Made by a program: the position numbers and the translations under genes. The notes under the pieces are model-generated. The model was not told the origin of the DNA, searched no databases, and saw only the letters and a list, made by a program, of their open reading frames with translations. This document shows, piece by piece, positions 58,212-64,000 of a DNA stretch of 64,000 nt. Each line of letters opens with the position of its first letter. Within the stretch, counting starts at the first letter, position 1. Source of the stretch: Gonatopus flavifemur (lineage: Eukaryota > Arthropoda > Insecta > Hymenoptera > Dryinidae); the NCBI GenBank assembly GCA_018340375.1, contig JAFFJZ010000002.1, positions 12,542,001-12,606,000 of the forward strand, given 5' to 3'.

Positions 58212-60132
58212 CAGGGAGTCGCCAACACAATGGAAAAAGCATTATCTGAAATGAACATGCAGACAGATTAATACTTTCTCTGAACAGTGTACTTTCTTAG
58301 TTGATCCAGAGCCGTATTTACGTCTAGGGTGCCGAGGGTGGAGCGTTGAGCGACTTTTCACAGTGTATCATCCGCCATACAAGTCGGTTTGAAATCCGGA
58401 TCTAAAAAACAGAGGATTATTGAAGTCACTTTTCACGTTGAATGTCAATAGATAAATTCTCCTCGTTTAGCATTGCGTGCAGCATATTTTAAATATTTAA
58501 AAGGCTATATATCGAGTCTACTTCATTCGAAAACAACTTCCATCCGTCTTATGAAGACCAAATGAGATATCAGGTTGGCCCGATTAGATTTCTCATTCAC
58601 TTTTATAACGATCACATTTTATGAACTTTTTGTGAACTTGGAAATCACTTTGCATATCTTCAAAGGATTGGTCGAAAATAAATAACGTTGAAAATCAATT
58701 GCATAAATAATTCTGAATGCACTTTCTTTATTTTTAAATGCTCCTTGCCAGAATGTATCTCTGAAAACATCAATTGCTGGTATATTTCAACAGGCCGTTG
58801 AATATTCAACAATGTCGATAAAGATTGACCAATGGACTTTCAGAGTGCCCACAGTTGTGTGTACTTGGATTTCATATGCTAATGGACCCAGAGAGCGCAA
58901 GATGTTCAAAAAATGTTACATATACATTCGAAGTAAAATATCCTCAACGGTTTATCAACTAACACACTCCTCACTCGTTTCTATTTTGTGCACAAACATT
59001 TCAGAGAATTTTATTTTACTGAATTCTAAAATATATATATATTTATTTAAAAAAATTTTTTTTAAATTAAATACATCATCCAAGGATGTAATAACGTATT
59101 TCTCTGAATTCGGATAATTGGAGCAATCCTAATCGATCCTGAAGATATCGAATGAATGTGATGGTACTGATTATCTCATAATTGATACTGTTTTTTCAAC
59201 GTTAACATAGATGATTGGTTTTGTACATATAATCATGGAAGAGATGCATCCCGTTGCAAGAATATACCTTTATCGAAGAGCTTCTTGAGTCGTTGTTGGG
59301 CGTGTCATAGCAGTGGGTGGGGGATCAGAAACCTACATATATATGTATACACACAGAAACTCAAATGTATCCACATATATATATATATCACGATAATGTG
59401 TTTCTAGGTCAATCGTCATGTAGTTATATACGAAGCACGCACTCATATGCGTGTGCACGCATTTCTTGTACATACGCAATCACACTCATTCATTCATGCA
59501 CGTGCACATTCCATTATCAACCCAATAATCAATAATTCAAAAAGATTGACCATCATATCTGATACCGCAGTCGAATTATTGTAATTAGAAGAAGCGAAAA
59601 CATTTTATTATTATGTATTGAAATTTAATTCAATATTGGGATGATGATTTATTGCACGTACACCGAGGATGAGAGGATGTTTTTGAAGTACAAGACTCGG
59701 AGTATCAAATTCACTCTATTGACGGGAGTACGTGAAATTGCTGAGAATAAAGAAAACGTGACTATGCTTCGCAATTATTGTTTTCGGAGGAGTGATGTGC
59801 GAATCCATTTCGATCGGGATTTTGTGAAAATCAATTGAAATTAATGGATGTCTTTTGTCAAAATTTTTATATATACTTTACACATAATCATGTACGAATT
59901 GAGTATAAATTATATAACTTTGAAGCAAATTACAAACTCATACATGGAAAAAAATGACTTCACTGTAATGAACTATTCAACATGGAAAGAACAAGATTTG
60001 ACAATGATTCGTTCTTTAGAAAAAATCTTTCTCGAATTGTTCTTTTCATATTGCATGGAATATCTTAAACGTCTCTTCCAGAATACTTTTGAAAATGCAT
60101 AACCCCTACTGCCATGTGAGCTGACTTGGAAA
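58212..60132. other. No gene recognised; possible hAT end and microsatellites
   Basis: CAGAGCCGTATTTACGTCTA then GGGTGCCGAGG at about 58306 resembles a hAT-type terminus, but no partner is seen in the window. TA-rich microsatellites lie at about 59030-59045 and 59375-59390, with CA/TG-rich alternating sequence at 59330-59510. Confidence 0.4.
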
Positions 60133-60404
60133 CACGGAGTGAAAAATTCTATCTGTTACAGCTAAAGTAGTTAGCTCAACTGTGCAGCTAATTGTGTTTA
60201 GGTGTCGCACCCATACAATCCAGTCACTCTTTTGGAGTGAAAATATAGACGTCATCGCTGAATATTTCAGTGGTTAAAACTATATTTCATCAGCGATAAA
60301 GTTTATTTCCTACAGCCAAACTTCTGTCTCAACGAAATCCAGTAATATCGTTCAGCTGGGACACTAAGAAATCTTCGTAATGAACCTGAACATTTTTTTC
60401 CGTG
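60133..60404. mobile_element. Group I element with AGCTAA words
   Basis: Left CACGGAGTGAAAAATTCTAT; right in reverse complement CACGGAAAAAAATGTTCAGG. CAGCTAA and TTAGCTC words and TTTAGGTGTCGC occur inside; TTTAGGTGTCCC occurs in the element at 61115-62663, so the two are related. The inner hairpin is CATCGCTGAATATTTC/ATATTTCATCAGCGAT. It is 272 bp. Confidence 0.75.
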
Positions 60405-60430
60405 TAGAGTGTCTCATAGGATTTTGAATG

Positions 60431-60641
60431 CACTCAGAGAAAAAAAGTTGCTGAAACAGCGAACCTTGAAAATTTGCTTTGCCAATGCGGCAAAACTTGT
60501 TGCTGAATTAGCAAAGAATAAGCGCTTGCCATTCAGTAATATAGAATTATAGATGTACAGGAAATTTCCCTGGAATAGCAATATTTTTGCTGGAACAGAT
60601 TTTCCGACATGGCTTTTTCAGCAAGAATTTTTCTCTGCATG
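60431..60641. mobile_element. Group I element with TTTGCTG words (copy 3 of 3), TG duplication
   Basis: Left CACTCAGAGAAAAAAAGTTG; right in reverse complement CATGCAGAGAAAAATTCTTG. TG is on both sides. TTGCTGAAACAGC, TTTGCTTTGCC and TTTTTGCTGGAACAG words recur. It is 211 bp. Confidence 0.78.
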
Positions 60642-60796
60642 TGCCTATCAATTTTTCAAAAAAGCATAAATACCCGGGCAGCGAAGTGCTGCTAAATTTG
60701 CGTTTATGCTACTAGCGTAGTAGCTTTCCCAAGATTTTGGCACTGCTTACGACCATAGCATATATATAAAATGCAAACTACAACGTAGCACTACCT

Positions 60797-60984
60797 CACA
60801 CAAAGAAAAAGGAATAGTGATAATCACTGAGCGAATAGTAAAATATGGACAGACCAAACTGCGCAATCAAAATAACTAAACGACTCAATCGAAATTACAA
60901 TACGTTTATAGTTGAATTAATTGATTGATTATAATAATCAAATGTTTGGTCAATCCATATTTTACTATACCAGTTTTCTCCGTG
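60797..60984. mobile_element. Group I hairpin element, family also at 12497-12634
   Basis: Left CACACAAAGAAAAAGGAATA; right in reverse complement CACGGAGAAAACTGGTATAG. TAGTAAAATATGGACAGACC is inverted at the right as GGTCAATCCATATTTTACTA. The left 115 bp are nearly identical to the copy at 12.6 kb. It is 188 bp, with no duplication seen. Confidence 0.8.
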
Positions 60985-61288
60985 AAGTGCTACCAGTATT
61001 ACCAGGGAGTGCAACCAAGTAGTGCTCGTAGTAAGATACTACCAAGTCGCTCCTATTTTCATACATAAATTGAGTACTGTATGTACAAGACGCCTTTGAG
61101 TGTGTGAGTGGTTGCACTGAGAGGAAGGGTCCATTCAAATAGTCGACAGCTAGTAAATTTAGTCACTGTAAATAAAAATTTAGTTGTTCCAGCTAAATTT
61201 TATTTGTCACAACTATACTTCTTATTCCCAGTGAATAAATCATTTTATTCATATTTCAGAAAGCTAGCCTTTTATTCACCCCAAACTA

Positions 61289-62582
61289 CAGGTTGGTTGA
61301 AAAGTTTCTGCGCTCGAAATGAAAGAATACTGTTTTTGTTACGAAATATATTTTTTCATTCAATATAATCTCCTAGAAGCTCGATACACTTGCTCCAATG
61401 ATCTTCCAATAATTTTATCCCATTCCTTATAATGGTTTTCCGGAAGCTCTGCAAAATAACCGTCTACGGCTGCTATGGCCTCTTCATTCGACGAAAAATG
61501 CTTTCCACGAAGGAATTGTTTGAGATTTCTGAAGAGATAGTAGTCGCTAGGAGCCAAATCTGGCGAATACGGTGGATGTTCAAGCAATTCGTACTTGAGT
61601 TCTTTGAATTTAGCCATCGTCAAAACACTTTTGTGAGCAGGTGCATTATCTTGATGAAAAATGATTTTTTTCTTCTTTAAACCAGGTCTTTTCTCACGAA
61701 TTTTTTCATCCAGCTGATCCAAAAGGCTGCAGTGATACTCGGAGTTGATTGTTTTACCTTCCTGAAGATAATCAATGGACAAAATTCCTTTTGCATCCCA
61801 AAAAACTGATGCCATAACCTTCTTTGCTGATCGTTGTGACTTCACCTGCTTTGGAGCTGAACAACCAGCTTCAGTCCACTGTAAACGTTCTTGTTTCAAT
61901 TTAGGATCATGGTGGTAGATCCAAGTCTCATCCATAGTTATAAAACGACGCAAGAAGTCGGTTTTATTCTGCCTAAAACGCTCCAAATTACGCTGAGAAA
62001 TTTGTTTTCGATCCAGTTTTTGTTGAATTGTTAACGTGTGCGGCACTAACTTTCCAAACAGTTTTTTCATACGTAATTCTTCATGTAAAATATGGAGTAC
62101 TCGTTCGTCTGAGATGCCTATGGCATTAGCAATTTCACGCTTAGTCAAACTTGGATCTTCACTAACCATATTATGTACATGCTCAATGATTTCTGCTGTG
62201 GTTGCAGTTTTTGGTCGTCCTTCGCGTGGATCGTCTTCAAGGCTAGTACGACCACGTTTAAATTCACCAGCCCAAAATTCAACGGTGCGTTTTGAAGGTG
62301 AGGACTCCTTATACACTTCTAACAATTGTTCATAAATTTCCTTTGCTTTTAAACCCTTCAAAACAAAGAATCTAACGACTGCACGATATTCAATTTTTTC
62401 CATATTAAGAAAAATCAATGACACGTCAACTTCAAATGGCTTGTAAACAAAGAATGAATTGACAGAATGACTTGTAACTTTACATGGGTTCTCAGGACTC
62501 AGATATACCAACTTGAGAAAAAAAAAGTTTTGAGCTAGCAGTGCTATCTCTTGGTGAGCGCAGGAACTTTTCAACCAACCTG
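61289..62582 (-). mobile_element. mariner transposon, apparently intact
   Basis: The 27-bp TIRs have one mismatch (left CAGGTTGGTTGAAAAGTTTC, right in reverse complement CAGGTTGGTTGAAAAGTTCC, both then TGCGCTC). TA duplications lie at 61287-61288 and 62583-62584. It is 1294 bp, with one uninterrupted transposase gene filling most of the element on the minus strand. All parts expected of an autonomous mariner are present. Confidence 0.97.
61360..62403 (-). CDS. mariner transposase (DD34D), intact
   Basis: A 347-residue DNA transposase, the normal mariner length. It would bind the TIRs, cut out the element and insert it at TA. The N-terminal half has two helix-turn-helix regions (about 8-50 and 75-110) with a GRPK linker at 62-65, then LVPHTL (119-124, the usual WVPHEL). 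The catalytic aspartates are D158 (TMDETW), D252 (HQDNAPAH) and D287 in YSPDLAPSDYYLF, with exactly 34 residues between the last two. I chose the ATG at 62403 because the family's conserved N-terminus (MEKIEYRAVVRFFVLKG) starts there; the frame stays open upstream to 62574 but that part overlaps the TIR. There is no frameshift or stop and no missing catalytic residue, so it may be functional. Host control (piRNA) cannot be judged here. Confidence 0.95.
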   Translation of the reverse strand: MEKIEYRAVVRFFVLKGLKAKEIYEQLLEVYKESSPSKRTVEFWAGEFKRGRTSLEDDPREGRPKTATTAEIIEHVHNMVSEDPSLTKREIANAIGISDERVLHILHEELRMKKLFGKLVPHTLTIQQKLDRKQISQRNLERFRQNKTDFLRRFITMDETWIYHHDPKLKQERLQWTEAGCSAPKQVKSQRSAKKVMASVFWDAKGILSIDYLQEGKTINSEYHCSLLDQLDEKIREKRPGLKKKKIIFHQDNAPAHKSVLTMAKFKELKYELLEHPPYSPDLAPSDYYLFRNLKQFLRGKHFSSNEEAIAAVDGYFAELPENHYKEWDKIIGRSLEQVYRASRRLY

Positions 62583-62762
62583 TAGAGTCTAGCTAGCGGA
62601 AATAAAAATCTAGCTGCGGTAACTAACATTTAGGTGTCCCAACTAGGTACCTTTCTCTCAGTGTGGTAGCGACGCTGCTAGAAGCGCTGCCTTCGTTTCG
62701 CTGGCTGGATACGTTCACATGCAACGAATTCTATATAAAAATGAATACAAAAGAAGGCATCA

Positions 62763-63290
62763 TCATTGGGATATATTCTCAAAACGTGAACAATTTGAAT
62801 GACCAAGAAATTCTAATGACTTTGTGAAACTATCAAAACCATATTGTATCGTGTCATTCAAAATGGTGTGGACAATCTTTGTTATTTCTTCATTCAAATT
62901 ATCCACAGTTGTTGGATTGTTCGCATAGCAATGATTTCTCATATAATCCCACCAAGAAAAATCACAAGGATTAAGATTAGGCGATTAACCCTCAGTTACC
63001 CCACGGGGGTCTGAAGAGAGCGAAAGGTTTTCGCGAATCTGATCTTCTGTACATAGGAGTAAAGAGATTTGTAACCAGAACAAGGATCAAGTGCAAGAAC
63101 CATAGTATATTTTCGATCATGGAAAAAGCTTCATTCAGTTGATTGCAAAGCACACAAAAAGGTTAACGAAAACCTACGAAAATACGTGGGGTAACTGCGG
63201 GTTAAGGCGGACATCCTATTCCTGTTTTCCTAATAAACCGAGGATATCTTCGATCAATAATTCCCAAGATAGCAGTTGAACTTTGCTCCA
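62763..63290 (-). pseudogene. mariner-like (SPDLNPCDF-type) transposase fossil, interrupted
   Basis: On the minus strand 62984-62763 reads 73 codons to a stop and includes SPNLNPCDFSWW, YMRNHCYANNPTTVDNL and EEITKIVHTIL, the C-terminal end of an IS630/mariner-like transposase with the catalytic CDF aspartate. Beyond the 213-bp insertion the same frame continues upstream (63206 to about 63290) with GIIDRRYPRFIRKTG and GCPP, joined to SPNLN by a TAA codon where the family has arginine. The N-terminal two thirds are not recognisable. Only a fragment of an old element. Confidence 0.78.
62989..63201. mobile_element. piggyBac-like MITE with TTAA duplication
   Basis: Left CCCTCAGTTACCCCACG; right in reverse complement CCCGCAGTTACCCCACG (16 of 17). 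TTAA is on both sides (62985-62988 and 63202-63205). TTAA duplication with CCC-type ends is the piggyBac signature. The 213-bp interior has an inverted GGTTTTCG/CGAAAACC pair and no coding capacity. It interrupts the transposase fossil exactly between PP and SPNLN. Confidence 0.88.
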
Positions 63291-63430
63291 ATTTTGTCAG
63301 GCAAGATGTACAGCAGACTTGTAGCAACCTCACACTGACAAGGTTGTCAATAACGAGTCAAAAACAATCGAATGACAAGTCTGACAAGCTTATGAATAGC
63401 CTCCATGTTCTCTGCTCTCTAAAATTGTTG

Positions 63431-63640
63431 AAGTGATATTTCACTCTTTAGCCAGCCAAAAGTGAGCTCGTCAAAATTTCGAGGGATATTTCCACTTTTT
63501 TGAAGTGATAATCTAAGGTTTGAGGTTATAAACTCACAGCCACTCCAATTCTAGAGTGAACTCTAGAGTCCACTCGGAACGAGTGAAAATCTCACTCGAA
63601 GCGGACTGGCTCACTTCTGAGACTTAGTGGAGTGAAACTT
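63431..63640. repeat. CACTC/GAGTG-word foldback
   Basis: ATTTCACTCTTTAGCCAGCC at the left and, inverted, GGACTGGCTCACTTC and GGAGTGAAACTTTAAAG at the right. CACTC, GAGTGA and CTCTAGAG words fill the middle. Ends are approximate. Confidence 0.5.
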
Positions 63641-63743
63641 TAAAGACTTCTTGTGATTCTTTTGGTAGGGTCATATTGAAGACCATTCTTAAGCAAACAG
63701 CCCAAAAATCTAATTGGAAGAATAACAAAGACTGTTGATGGTA

Positions 63744-63832
63744 CTCGAACAGCAAAATGAGTCTCTGAGACGTTTTCTGAACGTTCTATAAACCTTCCAT
63801 CAACGTTCCAGTGGCACATTGTGGTGTCCAGG
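63744..63832. mobile_element. Miniature element, ACGTT words, TA duplication (copy 3 of 3)
   Basis: Left CTCGAACAGCAAAATGAGTC; right in reverse complement CCTGGACACCACAATGTGCC. TA is on both sides. AGACGTTTTCTGAACGTTCT and CAACGTTCCAGTGGCAC match the copies at 47770 and 50589. It is 89 bp. Confidence 0.82.
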
Positions 63833-64000
63833 TATTGAAAATCAAATTATATCACACCTTTTCGAGTTTCTTATGAAGCGATTAGAGTTTCGTAAAATAG
63901 TTTACATTTCGAAAACTGATATGATTGCTGGTAACATTTTTTGTACTCATTTTGGTATAGAATTTGTTGTGTGTATAGCGTGGAAAAAAAATGATAACTC

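Larger units (their letters stand above)
61115..62663. mobile_element. Group I hairpin carrying an intact mariner, TG duplication
   Basis: Left CACTGAGAGGAAGGGTCCAT; right in reverse complement CACTGAGAGAAAGGTACCTA. TG is on both sides (61113-61114 and 62664-62665). TAGCTAG, AGCTAGTAAATTTAG and CTAGCTGCGG words recur on either side of the mariner. Without the mariner and one TA it is about 253 bp. Confidence 0.88.
60672..62690. repeat. GTAGCACTAC-word foldback hosting two nested group I elements
   Basis: CCCGGGCAGCGAAGTGCTGCTA at the left and, at the right, GGTAGCGACGCTGCTAGAAG and GCGCTGCC carry the same words inverted. GTAGCACTACC flanks 60797 and GAAGTGCTACCAG follows 60984. Both insertions (60797-60984 and 61115-62663) split what looks like one older element; its outer ends are approximate. 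Confidence 0.5.

Noticed and set aside
62404..62574. Longer N-terminus for the intact mariner transposase (404 residues)
   Set aside because: The extra 57 residues translate the TIR and 5' untranslated part. The family's conserved start is at 62403 and gives the usual length.
1..64000. CRISPR arrays, bacterial operons, riboswitches, Rho-independent terminators
   Set aside because: The sequence is eukaryotic. The many hairpins are mobile foldback elements with target duplications, and the phased words are degenerate and not spacer-repeat arrays.

Overview
This 64 kb window is AT-rich eukaryotic nuclear DNA, most likely from an insect. The basis is the lack of any compact gene array or operon-like packing, two full-length mariner (DD34D) transposons, and very dense short inverted-repeat elements. 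I recognise no host protein-coding exon, rRNA or true tRNA. The only proteins I can name are three mariner-type transposases: one intact, one with two stop codons, and one fossil. I could not narrow the host below insect.

Layout. 0.5-2.8 kb: a long-arm repeat, a TA-flanked non-autonomous DNA transposon and two hairpin elements. 3-9 kb: mostly unannotatable sequence. 9-21.9 kb: almost continuous foldback (hairpin) elements, many nested, including a 1.15 kb palindrome at 18.0-19.2 kb and a three-level nest at 20.2-21.2 kb next to an uninterrupted sister copy that carries a tRNA-like segment. 22-38 kb: largely unique sequence with a few hairpins at 27.8-29.5 kb. 38.1-39.6 kb: a mariner pseudogene inside a hairpin element. 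41.7-43.5 kb: another long-arm repeat and a cluster of inverted units with a hammerhead-like core. 46-50.7 kb: a second dense nest, with a GC-rich foldback and AGATCT arrays. 52.7-58.2 kb: scattered hairpins and one large nested foldback. 60.1-63.8 kb: a hairpin cluster with an intact mariner, then a transposase fossil split by a TTAA-flanked piggyBac-like MITE.

The main pattern is two groups of foldback elements. Group I ends in CAC...GAGAAAA-like termini, is usually about 190-300 bp once insertions are removed, and often has a 2-bp target duplication that is TA, CA or TG. Group II starts with CCC (often CCCAnnnAGAAATT or CCCTGGTGAAAAT) and also shows 2-bp duplications. Within a group the termini are shared, but the arms of different elements are unrelated, although the two arms of each element match each other well. 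Many interiors are made of one short word repeated about every 10 bp (AGATCT, CTCTGA, ACGTT and others). Both mariners inserted into group I hairpins. Nothing here forms a pathway; the genes and repeats relate only as parasites and their targets.
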